From Sesamum alatum (lineage: Eukaryota; Streptophyta; Magnoliopsida; Lamiales; Pedaliaceae), in the NCBI GenBank assembly GCA_034509735.1, contig JACGWO010000006.1:12291001-12355000 (forward strand): a DNA stretch of 64,000 bases, read 5' to 3'. A program made the translations under genes and the position numbers. Of this stretch, positions 23,016-33,888 are shown in pieces. Every line of letters begins with the position of its first letter. Position 1 is the first letter of the stretch. The notes under the pieces were generated by a model that worked only from the letters and a program-made list of their open reading frames with translations, did not search any database and was not told the DNA's origin.

Positions 23016-23220
23016 ATGTTCTTGTTTTTCCTCTTTTATTCTATAGTCATGAACGCTTACTTGTTATATACATGTTTGTATTATGCGTTTATACATCGAT
23101 AGCTCAGGAACGTTCACGGGCACACCCCTTAAACGCAATTTAAATTCTTTTATTCCGCACGTTTTTATTTCCACCGCGCTTCCGCCGCGTTCTCTGGCCG
23201 ATCCACTTTCCTTCAGTCAT

Positions 23221-24357
23221 TTTATCAGCCTCCGCAATTCGAGGTAACGTAAAAAAATTTATTAGTTGGTTTTCAATGCATTATTTTGTTTTGAATAATT
23301 ATTATTTTTCAGGTCAGATCGAGATTTTCACAGTGCAATCAATGTTATTGTGCGTAACCATTATCCTCATCCATGGGGATATAATATATATATATATCAT
23401 ATTCCATAGGAGCACCAAATCTTTTGGTTTGACAATCTAAAGGTAAGAATTATTTAATTTTTTGCATTACGTTTTTTGTTTAAATTTTGCATTACGTTTG
23501 ATAATTTTTTTTACTATGAGAATTTGCAACTTACTTATTGGTGGGACTACAATGATGAATCGATGTTCAAGGTTTTCAAGTGGCAGACTGGTAGGTTCCT
23601 ACAAAAACAAAAGCGGACACCCGAGCACAATTGTCTCGGCCACTATGGCTGGCCGATCAGATCTGGCAAGACCTGCTGGAATACTAGGCGAGCCCAAACA
23701 CCAAGGCGGCCTTGGTGAAGAATAAGCCTGGCGGCAGCAGTGAAAGTGTACCACGGGGGATCATCCTCCATTAGGATGCACAAAAGGAAGATGGTAAGCG
23801 TCCTTTTTTTTTTTGTAATAATTACGTATATATTTTTTACTCTTAGGACCAAAGGCATAACTCAGTCACCCTGTCAAACAGATGGAGGTCTTCTCCAAGG
23901 TATATAAAAAGAGGATGGGCAATGGAGCGACCCGAGGGCATATGAGGTCGCGGTAAGTAGCTCGGGTCAGTTATAATTTTTTATTTTAAATTGAAATTAA
24001 TTTATTTATTTCTACTAATCACTTAAACCATTTTGCAGGAGACGTTTCAGAGAATGATGGAGGATCAACATACCCTGCCAAGTGGTGATCAGCAAGATCC
24101 TTTATCATCTTCTCAAAACTCGGTGGCCATGACCGAGAAACAACTTTCGATGTTGGCAACAGACAGTCGAAAGAGGGGCCGTGTATTCGACCTCAGTTCC
24201 GAGGCGCACCACACCATTGTTGGACCATCACAACCCAGCTTTTCGTCCACTGCTCTACCACATCCCCAACGCCCAGACTTCGATGAGCGTCTCCTAAGGA
24301 TTGAGGAGTTGCTGGAGCGTTGCACGATCACCGCTCCCCCTAACCGTCCCAACCTCT
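23221..24357 (+). pseudogene. TNPA/PTTA-like CACTA second protein, decayed
   Basis: It resembles the plant PTTA/En/Spm (Transposase_24-type) protein, which binds the subterminal repeats. Exon-like segments are separated by introns with TTTTCAG/GGTAAG-type borders. One (about 23313-23442) carries SDRDFHSAINVIVRNHYPHP. The next (about 23500-23780) carries TYWWDYNDESMFKVFKWQTG and then KAALVKNKPGGSSES. A third contains PVKQMEVFSKVYKK, and the last exon (24038-24357) carries SRKRGRVFDL and a C-terminal coiled-coil-like LLRIEELLERC. Stops (a TAG in the segment near 23690) and a frameshift at the AT repeat near 23390 show it is dead. Confidence 0.8.
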
Positions 24358-24659
24358 AGTTGATCCCCCAGCTCCCGACGCTGAGGACAAGACGTGTGGA
24401 TGCGGCCGAGGCATGATCTAGATTAGGGTCGTTTTTTTCTTTTTGTTCAATTTAAAAGTTGTATGTAAATTTAAAATACGATATTCTATACAATATTTTC
24501 AGTTTTTTAATTATATTGTTTCTTTTGTTGCTACATAATATATTTAAAATATTTCACATTTAATAAATTCAACAAATATTTCTTACTAAAATTGTAAACA
24601 AAATATTATAAAAATTTATATTTTTATAATTTAAATATAAATAAAAAATAAAAATATAT

Positions 24660-25309
24660 TAACTTTGTAACGGCCTGTGTAACGATTTTTGGGTTACTAG
24701 CAAAACTCGAAATCAATTACAAAAGCCATTCCAAAGTAAAATATAAAATCATTAGAAACACTGTTAAAAGAACCATTCCTCAGTGAGTAACAAAAATATT
24801 CTACGAAAACCGTTGAAACAATCATTCCTAAAAACAAAAAAGCAATAACTAATCCAAAAGTCATTACAAAACTGTCACAAATTTACAGAAAACGAACACA
24901 ATTAGGCATCACAAAAGTCGTTACAATATATGTGAAAAAGGATGGTGTAACATGAGGTACAAAAACTACTACAAATAATAGGCAGCAATCATCCCAAATG
25001 TTAATACAAAGACCGTTCGAATAGCGTAGTAGATGTGTCCAGTATTTTTTAAAGTGGTCGTTCCAAACACAGTTACAACTCTTTTTTCTACATCTAGTCA
25101 TAAGTTGTAACGGTTACCATTGGTAGGACCAAAAGCTGATGCAATTAATAACAACTTCTTAAGAAATCGTTACAAATATTTTGTAAACCTGTCAAAACAA
25201 CGGATGGCTGACTAGTACAAAGGCTATTCCAAATTTAATAAACATGTTCCAAAAAATTTAACAGACCATTCCAAATATCGTCCAATAATTTTATTAGTTT
25301 TTTGTAGTG
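24660..25309 (+). repeat. CACTA subterminal repeats and TIR
   Basis: Many copies of short motifs such as CCGTTACAA, CATTCCAAA and their complements occur in both orientations up to the CACTA terminus. The same vocabulary occurs at 53310-53960 and 59440-60000. Subterminal repeat arrays are the binding sites for the element's own protein in this superfamily. Confidence 0.75.
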
Positions 25310-25802
25310 TATGATTAAAGAATTAGGCATGAGTTGTGCACGTGACATTTTGACGTTAAGATATTTTTTGGAAATACAGTCATATATTTCTAAAGTAATT
25401 AACATAAAACAGCAAATATATTATTACAATGTTTAATATGTTGCAGAATAATATTTTTAAATCTATAAACAATAATTTTAAAGCAAATAAATGGACAAGA
25501 TACGCATACTTGTAAGAAAATAGACTAGACACCTATATCTTGACGTAATGGTCAAAGAAGGTAGTTGCACGAAGAGATAACAAAATGGACTGCCATGAAA
25601 TTGTCATGCCGAGTATGCCATTTCGGTCAAAGTTACGTTAGGAAATTGAATTATGTGTTGTTCATTCCACATCTCTGTTACCATAATGTTCTCTTTCTTT
25701 GAAAATCAAGGAATATCTAAAGAGCCAGTTTAAGAGTGTTATGATATTAAATATTACATATTTTTTAGTTGTTTAAGGTTTTAAATAATTGATAGTGTAA
25801 TA
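25310..25802. other. Unassigned flank holding a duplicated 200-bp segment
   Basis: This is the first stretch not assigned to a transposon. It includes 25534-25735, which is repeated at 63663-63861. No ORF of note was found. Confidence 0.5.
25534..25735 (+). repeat. Segment duplicated at 63663-63861
   Basis: About 200 bp match 63663-63861 at roughly 85% by eye in the same orientation, including AGAGATAACAAAATGGACTG and CCATTTCGGTCAAAGT. The similarity falls off on both sides. Without the two inverted-repeat elements that follow, this segment would lie about 380 bp upstream of the BAHD start codon. It may therefore be promoter-proximal sequence shared by duplicated genes, or an unknown dispersed repeat. 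Confidence 0.75.
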
Positions 25803-27209
25803 GGAAAAATTAGAATTTTCGTCCATTAATATAGGAGTTGTGGTGTTGTAAACCAAACTTTTAATAAAATAATAATTAAGGACATTAATTTTGAAAAAAT
25901 GGCAATTTCAGTTCAATTTGCCCTAATTTCATCGAAAATATGTCCATCACGTGACAAATAAAAATTTGGGGTTTTGTCCACTCCGGCCACAATTGCTTAC
26001 ATGGTAATTCAAAATCCGGTCAAGATGGCATGCAAGAGTGATGTGTCAACTGGCCAAGAAATAGCAATTAAGGACACTAATTTTTAAAAAAATGACAATT
26101 TCAGTCCAATTTCACTCCAGCCAAGAATTTTTGGTAAAATACAAAAAAGAAAAAGAAAAAATCCTGTCTTTGCACAAAGTTGCAAAATATACCCATCTGA
26201 TAAGAAAATAACACTCCCTTGTATTTTCTAAAATGTTGCATATTCGCCCTTGTTCAAATGCCACGGCGACGACTGTCGTCGCCTATATATATAATTCAAA
26301 CTATTAAAATTCATTTCAAATTTTTATTTAAAATCAAGTATTTATAATTTAAAATTTAAAATTTTATTTATATACATATATAAATTTTTGTAACTTTTTA
26401 TTTATAAATAAATCTATTTACTAATTTACTAAATAATAGTGTATTACAATATTTGGAAACTAAATAATACTATTAATTAATAATATATAATTATTATAAA
26501 TAAATATTAATAAAACTTATTTTATTTTTTTAAAAAAAATAATAAAAGTTAAAATATTATACTTTATTTTTATTTATTTAAAGATAAATTGCAATTGTTG
26601 AAGTTAAATGGCATTTGGTGTTATATATATTAAAAACAAAGTCGACTTGGACATTTTTGTCAGCCAAAGTGGATGAAAAATTAAAAAATGCTTTAACACT
26701 AGTAGGTGGGAGAGTGATTTACACTCTCCGTTAAAATTGACGGAATGGAGGTTTTTTGATGAATTATATATATCACAGGGGCATTTTAACCTATTTTCTT
26801 ATCTTAGGGGGTTTTTTGCAACTTCGAGAAAACATAGGTGTATTTTTCAATTTTGTCTAAGAATTTTTGGAATTTTTTGAAAATTTGGCTGGAGTAAAAT
26901 TGGACTAAAATTGTTATTTTTAAAAATGTCCTTAATTCCTATTTCTTGACCGACTTTTGACACATCACTGCTATCATGTCATATTGGCCGGATTTTGAAT
27001 TGTCATGTAAGCAATTTGTGGCCAGAGTGGATAAACCTCCAATTTTTATTTTTCATGTGCTGGACATGTGAGCATTTTCGGTAAAATTAGGACAAATTGA
27101 ACTGAAATTGCCATTTTTTAAAAATTAGTGTCATGAATTACTATTTTGTTAAAAGCCTGGTTTACAATACCACCTCCATATATTAGTGGACGAAAATTGC
27201 AATTTTCCC
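25803..27209. mobile_element. Long-TIR (Mutator/foldback-like) element, 1.4 kb
   Basis: The left 340 bp or so (25803-26135) and the right 340 bp (26870-27209) are inverted repeats of each other. The left end is GGAAAAATTAGAATTTTCGTCC and the right end GGACGAAAATTGCAATTTTCCC. The flanking nonamers AGTGTAATA (25794-25802) and AGTAGAATA (27210-27218) agree at 7 of 9 positions, which fits an aged 9-bp target duplication. The centre is AT-rich with a perfect hairpin GGCGACGA-CTG-TCGTCGCC (26265-26283). There is no transposase, so it is non-autonomous. Confidence 0.75.
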
Positions 27210-27385
27210 AGTAGAATATAATATTAGAGTTAGGCCTAATAAAAGATTTTGTATTGTAATCTCACCAACGCATATTTATAAAATAAATATTTCACGTGCA
27301 GAATTTTTAATGTGAGGAGTGTTTTGACTTTTGAGATATTAAATATTAAATTATTATGCTCTATAACATATTAACCTATCATATG

Positions 27386-28753
27386 GGCTAAATTGTTTTT
27401 TAGGTCCACAACGTAAGGAGGGATGCGCTTTTGGGCCCATAATTTACAGATTTTCTTTTTTCATCTCAAAATTGTTCAAAAATTTAAAAAATTAGTCCCA
27501 AAATTTATTTTCCGTTAAGTCTTAAAGGCACATCGCAAAAATTCATTAACCCCCAACTACTAAATTGCTTTTTGGTCCAACAAAGGAGGTCAATTTATTT
27601 TTTGGTATCACGATTTATAGAGATTTTTTTTTGTACTAAAACTGTTAAAAAATATGCAAAGTTAGTCTCAGACTTCATTTTCGTCAATTTTTGTCATTAA
27701 TTAATATACCAAAGCACGCAACATACAAATTTTCTTGAATTATTGTTATGTTGTTGGATCCGGTACGCATCACATATAAACAAACAATAATGTACGATCC
27801 ATAACTATAAAACAAAAAAAAAATAGAAAATAACATGCATTTAGCCAATAGAAATTGTTGTTATGTGACCCAGAAATTCATTTTCACGATAATTGTATAC
27901 GATCGAGCAACAAACATTAAGATGTGATGAAACTACTTGATCTTTGGAATTTCTTACCGGGCTGAAATAATTAGAAACTAAAAAATAAAATGAACAACAT
28001 ACTTTTTTTATTAATGTTTTTAATGTTTTTGTAGTTATGAGTTGTATATTGTTATTTATTTTATTTTTATTACAAATATAAATATAAATAATAATTTAAA
28101 TTACAAATTCCAAATTATATTATAATGAATATAAATAAATAAATTACTAGCCTATCGAGTAATGATTTGGCAAAAGGCACTAGAAGAAGTATAATTTTAT
28201 GCTACAGTTATTTACAATGATGACACAAAAAAATCGTGGTCATTTATAATCCAAATAAAAATTAATTTTTTTGTAATGAAAGTGATTGTTGATTTAATAA
28301 AATAACTTGTATGTTGCCTGCGTTGATTTATTGAACAATGATATTAAATCTATTATACTATCTTATATATATAGTACTATTAACAAAAAATAAGTTTGAG
28401 ATATGCAGTATGTTTGTGTGCATTATGTGACTAATTGTTGAAAATGACAAAAGTTGACAAAACATAATGTTTGGAGACTAACTTTGTAAGTTTTTCAACA
28501 GTTTTGATACCAATAGAAAAATACGTAACTTGGAGACCGAAAAAGCGAATTCCACCTTCTTTGTGGGACTAAAACAGCAAGCAGTTGAGAGTTAACGATG
28601 TTTTGCCACTTACCCTTAAAAATCGAATACAAAAAAACTTTAACGACTAACTTTACAATTTTTTAACAATTTTGAGATAAAAAAAAAAAAAACATTCATA
28701 AATCATTGGACAAAAAAAAAACCGTCTTTGTGTACCGAAAAAGCAATTTAGCC
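27386..28753. mobile_element. Second long-TIR element, immediately upstream of BAHD gene
   Basis: About 340 bp at each end form imperfect inverted repeats, with ends GGCTAAATTG and CAATTTAGCC. The flanks TATCATATG (27377-27385) and AATCGTACG (28754-28762) agree at 6 of 9 positions, so the target duplication is only suggestive. No coding capacity was found. It ends 158 bp before the BAHD start codon. Confidence 0.65.
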
Positions 28754-28863
28754 AATCGTACGATACAAATGATTTTCAAATGAAGACAGTCCGTAAAGCC
28801 AACAATTCAGTGCAGACATATTTGACCCGCCGATCAACAATATGTGTCTGAGATTTTCCCGCA

Positions 28864-28870
28864 CTATAAT
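28864..28870 (+). promoter_or_regulatory. Candidate TATA box of BAHD gene
   Basis: CTATAAT lies about 42 bp upstream of the ATG in otherwise mixed sequence. It would give a short leader. Only 158 bp separate the upstream element from the ATG, so further promoter elements would have to lie in or beyond that element. Confidence 0.35.
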
Positions 28871-28911
28871 AGAAAGAGATTTTCATTGAGGTTTGTCGTA
28901 CACAATTAGAG

Positions 28912-30195
28912 ATGGAAGAAATCTCTAGAGATATTATCAAGCCTTCATGCGAAACTCCGCATCACCTCAGGACTTTGAGACTTTCATACCTTGATCAATT
29001 AATGCCCTCTTTCTATGTTCCTCTTCTCTTCTTCTACCAAGCTGATGAACTTAGAGGCCTGACTACCTCTAACCATGTTCAAATATCTCAGAAGCTCAAA
29101 CAGTCCCTGTCAAACACCTTATCCTCATTCTATCCATTAGCAGGAAGCATCAAAGGTAATACCGTCGTTGATTGTGATGATTCCGGTGTTGATTTCATTC
29201 AAGCCGGTGTTAACACTCAGCTCATGGATGCCACACGAGAGCTGGATACGGATAATTTGAAGCATTACCTTCCAGTGGATCCTACTACTGGCGAAGAACG
29301 GACCCTTGTCGTCGTGCAAGTTACTTTCTTCGGCTGTGGAGGAGTCATTATCGGGATGTGCATGTCTCATAAAATAGCCGACTTTGCGTCGATAATGGCG
29401 TTCATCAATGAATGGGCAGCCACATGTAGAGGGGAAGTTGAACATCCTTCAGTAAGTTTCGATTTGGCTAGCTATTTCCCACCAAGGGACTTTCCAGGAT
29501 CTGACTTCTGGCAATCTTCCTGTGCTACAAATGAGAAGTTTGTGACGAAGAGGTTTGTATTCGATGAGAAGAAACTGGCAGTGCTTAAAGAAGCTGCAGC
29601 TGGCTCTGTGAAGGATCCCACCCGGGTGGAAGTCGTCTCAGCTTTTATCTGGAAACAGTTCAGAAAGATGGAGCCAGGAAAGACTTTTGCTGCAGGACAT
29701 GCAGTGAACTTAAGGCCAAGAACAAGCCCACCTCAGCTTCTGGAAAATGTTTTTGGGAATTGCTTCATGTTAAAATTTGCATTCTCAAATAATGCTAAAC
29801 ATGGGGATGTTGAGGAATTTCATGATCTTGTAAGCGAATTCAGAAGCACGACCAGAGCAGTCAATGACGAGTACATACAGAAATCACAAGGTACTGGAGA
29901 AAGTAGTTACTTGAATGATTTTTTCATCACATTTCCTCTAGTTTTGAAGGGAGAATTGGAATTCTGTGGCTTCAGCAGCTGGTGTGGGTTTCCTGTGTAT
30001 GAGGTGGATTATGGTTGGGGAACCCCAATTTGGTTTTGCAAAACAGCGTTGGCCGCGAAGAATTCTACAGATTTGGTGGACAGCAAATATGGACATGGCA
30101 TAGAGGCATGGGTTAACATGAAACGAGAAAATGTAGAAATGCTTGAAACGCAAGTTAATCTCCTTTCTGCAGGTGAAAGGGGTATCGACCCCTGA
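28912..30195 (+). CDS. BAHD acyltransferase, vinorine-synthase-like (clade III), intronless
   Basis: The complete 427-aa reading frame has the usual BAHD length. BAHD enzymes move an acyl group from acyl-CoA to an alcohol or amine, and are soluble and cytosolic. Catalytic HxxxD is present as HKIAD at residues 153-157. The structural DFGWG motif appears as DYGWG at 366-370, a conservative F to Y change. Other family marks are an N-terminal IIKPSCETPHHLR with LSYLDQL at 25-30, SSFYPLAGSI at 71-80, YFPPRDFP at 188-195, VNLRPR at 265-270, FGN at 281-283 and the C-terminal GIEAWVNMKRENVEML. These place it with the vinorine synthase, salutaridinol or alcohol acetyltransferase group. Substrate cannot be told from sequence. 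The start is the first ATG after the TATA-like site and gives the standard N-terminus. There are no stops or frameshifts; it is the only intact gene here. Acetyl-CoA as donor is likely but inferred. Confidence 0.93.
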   Translation: MEEISRDIIKPSCETPHHLRTLRLSYLDQLMPSFYVPLLFFYQADELRGLTTSNHVQISQKLKQSLSNTLSSFYPLAGSIKGNTVVDCDDSGVDFIQAGVNTQLMDATRELDTDNLKHYLPVDPTTGEERTLVVVQVTFFGCGGVIIGMCMSHKIADFASIMAFINEWAATCRGEVEHPSVSFDLASYFPPRDFPGSDFWQSSCATNEKFVTKRFVFDEKKLAVLKEAAAGSVKDPTRVEVVSAFIWKQFRKMEPGKTFAAGHAVNLRPRTSPPQLLENVFGNCFMLKFAFSNNAKHGDVEEFHDLVSEFRSTTRAVNDEYIQKSQGTGESSYLNDFFITFPLVLKGELEFCGFSSWCGFPVYEVDYGWGTPIWFCKTALAAKNSTDLVDSKYGHGIEAWVNMKRENVEMLETQVNLLSAGERGIDP

Positions 30196-30332
30196 ACAAA
30201 TTTTCAGGCGCTATAAGTTTGGTGAGTAGCCCCTGTAAGACATTTGTCTTCTAATTGTTTTCACGTCTTCATATTGCAAAAACAAAAAAAAAAAAAAATA
30301 ATAATAATTAATTAATGATGATAAATTATATA
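30196..30332 (+). other. BAHD 3' flank up to gypsy insertion
   Basis: These 137 bp between the stop codon and the gypsy LTR include an A-rich run (about 30281-30299) and AATAATAATAAT, which could serve as polyadenylation signals. The last five bases (ATATA, 30328-30332) are the target duplication. The original continuation is at 48562. Confidence 0.5.
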
Positions 30333-31130
30333 TGACGCCTACTTGGGTCTTGAGGTACTGCAAATTTCAAAAGATCTTTATGTAAATTCTAAGATTTAGA
30401 GGGACTAACCTACAATAAATTGTTAACACTCCCGAAACTAAAGTAAAGAGCAAAATGAATGAAAACTTGAAATAAAGTGAGAATAATCATTATCGTGCAA
30501 AAGTGGTGAAGGATAATTCACGTAAGCAATAAAACCCATGAAAAATTGAGCTAAAACGAGTTAGCAAACAATAAAAACGAATGTGAGAGTATATGATTGT
30601 TGAAAGAAAGTGTTGAATAAGTGTTACCGAACTTCACCCCTAATGACTTCACAAGAGGTCAATTGATAGCAGTTGATGGAACCAAAAATGGAGGTTGCTG
30701 AGTGCCGTATACCTGTGGAAAGCTCTTTGGCTTATCTATGTTCTAGAAGAATCCGCTGGTAATTAAGACAAGTATCGAAGGATATATACCTGTTTGACCA
30801 AGTCATTCCAGATTACCTATTTTCCCGAAAAGTTGTTACTAGTGGCATTATCAGCTTAATTCTTGTCTCATCCATATGAATCTGACCAAGATCTTTGAGT
30901 ATGATGTGTTTATTATGTTGAAAAGCTATAGGATGTGTCCGTTCAGCTGTACGACGACGTGTTCGACTGGAATGGGCTCGTTTCTTGGGCCAGGCAGTTC
31001 AATGAAAATAATAGGTAAGCTCATGGGCTTTCACCTTCCCTGCTGGTGGACCAACCTGCTAGTATCCAGCTGGGCTGCTTTGAGGATGAGCTTTGGGCTG
31101 GGAGTCCATAAAGGATTTTGGGGGCCATCA
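30333..31130 (-). repeat. Gypsy 3' LTR
   Basis: In plus reading it starts TGACGCCTACTTGGG and ends GGGGGCCATCA, matching 47759-48556 throughout. The adjoining purine-rich minus-strand sequence GGAGTAGGAGTGGAGTGA (31131-31148) is the likely polypurine tract. Confidence 0.88.
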
Positions 31131-31375
31131 TCACTCCACTCCTACTCCAGGAGTACAGGTGGCAGAGCTCAGCTGTTGGAGTAGGTAAAATGTCCTACAA
31201 AAAGAGAAATTCTTCCTGCCCGTGCACTAGCAGGACAGGGTCTTCAGTGAGAAAGTCCTTCTTCTTGAAGGAACCATGCGCGCACAGACCAAGAAAAATC
31301 AAAAATCAATCTGAAAAATAAAAATAAGCAATGTTTGCGAAGATAAGGATGGGAAAAGTCCCTATCTGACTCAGG

Positions 31376-31841
31376 TTGCCTACGTGTTGCATGATTCGCG
31401 GGGGTTGTCTGCGGGCGTCCGAGTCCGAGGAGTTAGAGCGGAGAAAACTAGAAGATCGAGTAGTGGCCGTTGGTACTGAGTGTTTTAGGGTCTTTCGAAC
31501 ATGTGTGCGGGAGGAAGATGTAGGCGAGCTTAGATCTAGATATGGGATACCTGCTCACTTCATGATCCAAGACCCTACTTCTGCTGAATGCCCTAACTTC
31601 CCTCTCGCAGGGTTTGCTTTTTTTCTATGTGGTCCAGTTGGAGGGGGTTTGATATTTCCCGTACATCCTTTTTTTATTGAAGTTTCTGCTTCGTTTAAGA
31701 TCCCTTTAGGCCAGTTAGTGCCTAAGACTTTCAGTATACTAGTTGGTTTCTTAATTCTGATGAGCAACTTTGGCGATATTCCCTCTACTGCCCCATTCCA
31801 TTCCTTTTTCATATTGAAGAAGGCTAGTAGGGAGTTCGTTC
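31376..31841 (+). pseudogene. Antisense extra ORF of gypsy element, first part
   Basis: It is on the strand opposite to gag-pol and near the 3' LTR. The frame 31376 onward encodes a segment of the 'putative gypsy type transposon' domain (PF04195-like): RSRYGIPAHFMIQ, then GGGLIFPVHPFFIEVSASF, then IPLGQLVPKTFSILVGFLI and FHSFFILKK. Antisense ORFs of this kind are described for Tat-lineage elements; their role is not established. The frame is cut at 31841 by the copia B insertion and resumes at 39326. Confidence 0.7.
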
Positions 31842-33888
31842 ATGCAAGGCTCCAATATAGGAGCCCTCTAATCTCATCAACAACACACTTGGAATGTGAA
31901 ATTTGTCCTCGTGCTAGAAAGGAACAAATCTAGGAAGAGAAGGGATTCAAAACTGCACTATTGCTTAGTGTATTTCCGATCTACTTTTGTTCTTGACTTG
32001 GTTCTAAACTAAGAAGGACTTGAGACATGGAAAAGGGAGATGGAGCACGATTTTTTTAGAGTTTGTTGAGAGAAAAATCAGCTTAGAATGTGTACATAGA
32101 GTTGTGGAAGAGTTGGAATCAAGTTGGGAGAAAACGGAGGAAGACCTAGTCAACTAGGTATCTACGCTATCTCCTCCAAATTCCCATAAACTCTCTCCAC
32201 CTCCTCTTGCACAAAATATTCAGCATTTTCCATTGCTCATAGCTGATTTCTAACCTCCAGGACACAAGGTAAGTTGACATAGCCATGGCCAACATGGGCT
32301 AGTGTTGGTGCACTTGGACTATGTTGAATATATTTGTCCAACAAATTAAATTGAGTCCAATTACTAATTTATTGGGCCCATTCTTAAATTTAATTAAATA
32401 AAATACCCAAAAAAGAAACCTAAGTGAATTAATCCAATTAAATATTCACAAGCCCATAATGCACTGAATTAATTAAATGAATTCAATCCACTAAATTAAT
32501 TAAGCCCAATCAAATATAATTAGTCCAACTAATTATTCCTAGCCCATTTCTAATTAATGAATCTAATCCATTAATTAGATAAGTCCATCTCCTAATTAAT
32601 TATTTAATCTAATTCACTAATTAATTATCCCAAACACCTTTAAATTAATTCAATTAATTTAAAGGCCATGATCCAAGATTCAGTTAATCTATTAATCAAA
32701 TTTTGGATCATCCATCCAATGGATAACTCCACATAAATGCCCAATCATTTATGCTTTCTGACAATTAATTTAATTCTACTCTTTCGGAATTAATTCTAAA
32801 TTAATTCCATCACATTCTAGTGATTTGTGTGTGACTCTTCAAGTTCACCCTCAGCTAGACTTGGACTTGTGACCAACATAATTATTTTCGATTAACCTAT
32901 AACTAGAAATAGCCCGTTACCATGGGTGGCCACCTAGCAACGGTCCATGGCATTAGACACTAGGTGAATAGTGGCGTGAACATTTAGGCTCCAAGTTGCA
33001 TACGGGTACCTTCCTATTGTCGACCGTCTCCCGGTCTTAGTCTAAGGCATGAAATTGGGCGTCGGTTCCCATCCTTGACTAGGCAGCTATGCTTCATACT
33101 CCAGACTAATTTACTCTATCGAGCGTCATAGGAAATCCCTTCCCACTCGATCAATCGCTATGGCCATAGATTTTTAAAGTCTAAACCATCTAAAAGCGCA
33201 TAGGAGATCTCGTTGTGACAATACCGACAGGGGATAGATTCTTTCTTGGAATCCATCGTCCTCGCCACATACTCCGAATGCACTGACAAAGCTTATTATG
33301 ACCATACCTCGCCATACAGTTAGCGCTTGCCAGATCCAAGATATAGTCTTTGTATGCACGTGACTGCCATGATTCCTCAAGTCCGAGGACTAATTCCATA
33401 CCGTCAACCGGGAATATCAGTCATATCGACCAAGCTTCTGAGGCTTCCATATGATGATTCCCGCGAGCCACTTCAGTCAGTTGACTTCCTTGCCAACTAA
33501 CCCACTAAAATTGCATAGACGACCTACATCTGGCACCGATGAAACTCGGCACTTACCCAGTGTATGAAATACTTAGTGCAAGTCTCCATAGGTCACTCGA
33601 TGCCCAGTCTCGAGGTCCACGACTTGGAACATTTCAGACCGACATTTAGGAGTTGGCTTCATGACCGCCAACCTATGCGCCACCTAAATCCACGGTTTAA
33701 CTGTTCGGTATGTGGGCAATTGTTGTGACATTGGAACGACTTTGAATGTAAGTAGTAAACACAACAAATACATTTAGCCAACGACAAATACTTACTGTAT
33801 TCATCAATATAATATTACTTTAATAAAGATTAACGAATGGTTTCGAAAACAACCTATCAAATTGACTTTCTGGACACCTTTTCTAATA
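31842..33888 (-). repeat. Copia B 3' LTR lacking its U5-side end
   Basis: It is homologous to 37372-39320. The alignment stops sharply at CATGCAA(A/G)GCTCC. The target duplication CGTTC sits directly at this edge, so the element seems to have integrated with this shortened end rather than being trimmed later. Confidence 0.78.

Larger units (their letters stand above)
16923..23215 (+). repeat. Composite Cop-2-like LTR split by two solo LTRs
   Basis: The LTR lies in three pieces: 16923-16962, 18945-21034 and 23016-23215. Joined, they are about 2.3 kb. The first 130 bp or so is not normal LTR start. It contains ACACACATTAGTGTGT and a block AGATGGTTTAGACTCTGAAAGTC that in ordinary LTRs lies internally, fused here to the LTR beginning at CTGAAAGTCAATTGG. 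The 3' end (CACCGCGCTTCCGCCGCG... ending CTTCA at 23215) abuts a CACTA exon directly, with no primer site. The piece is therefore a 3' LTR or solo LTR inserted in the CACTA element. Confidence 0.72.
23216..25309 (+). mobile_element. CACTA (En/Spm) element, 3' part
   Basis: The composite LTR cuts this element on its left. It contains exons of a TNPA/PTTA-like gene, then about 650 bp of subterminal repeats, and ends with a terminal inverted repeat TTTTTTGTAGTG at 25298-25309 (reverse complement CACTACAAAAAA). The 5' half with TNP2 is not in the adjoining sequence. It is a homologue, in opposite orientation, of 53289-60024. Confidence 0.82.

Noticed and set aside
23216..23235. Apparent degenerate primer binding site (TTTATCAGCCTCC) after the composite LTR
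   Set aside because: The same sequence aligns with the start of the PTTA-like exon in the other CACTA copy (about 55230), so it is CACTA coding sequence, not a primer site.
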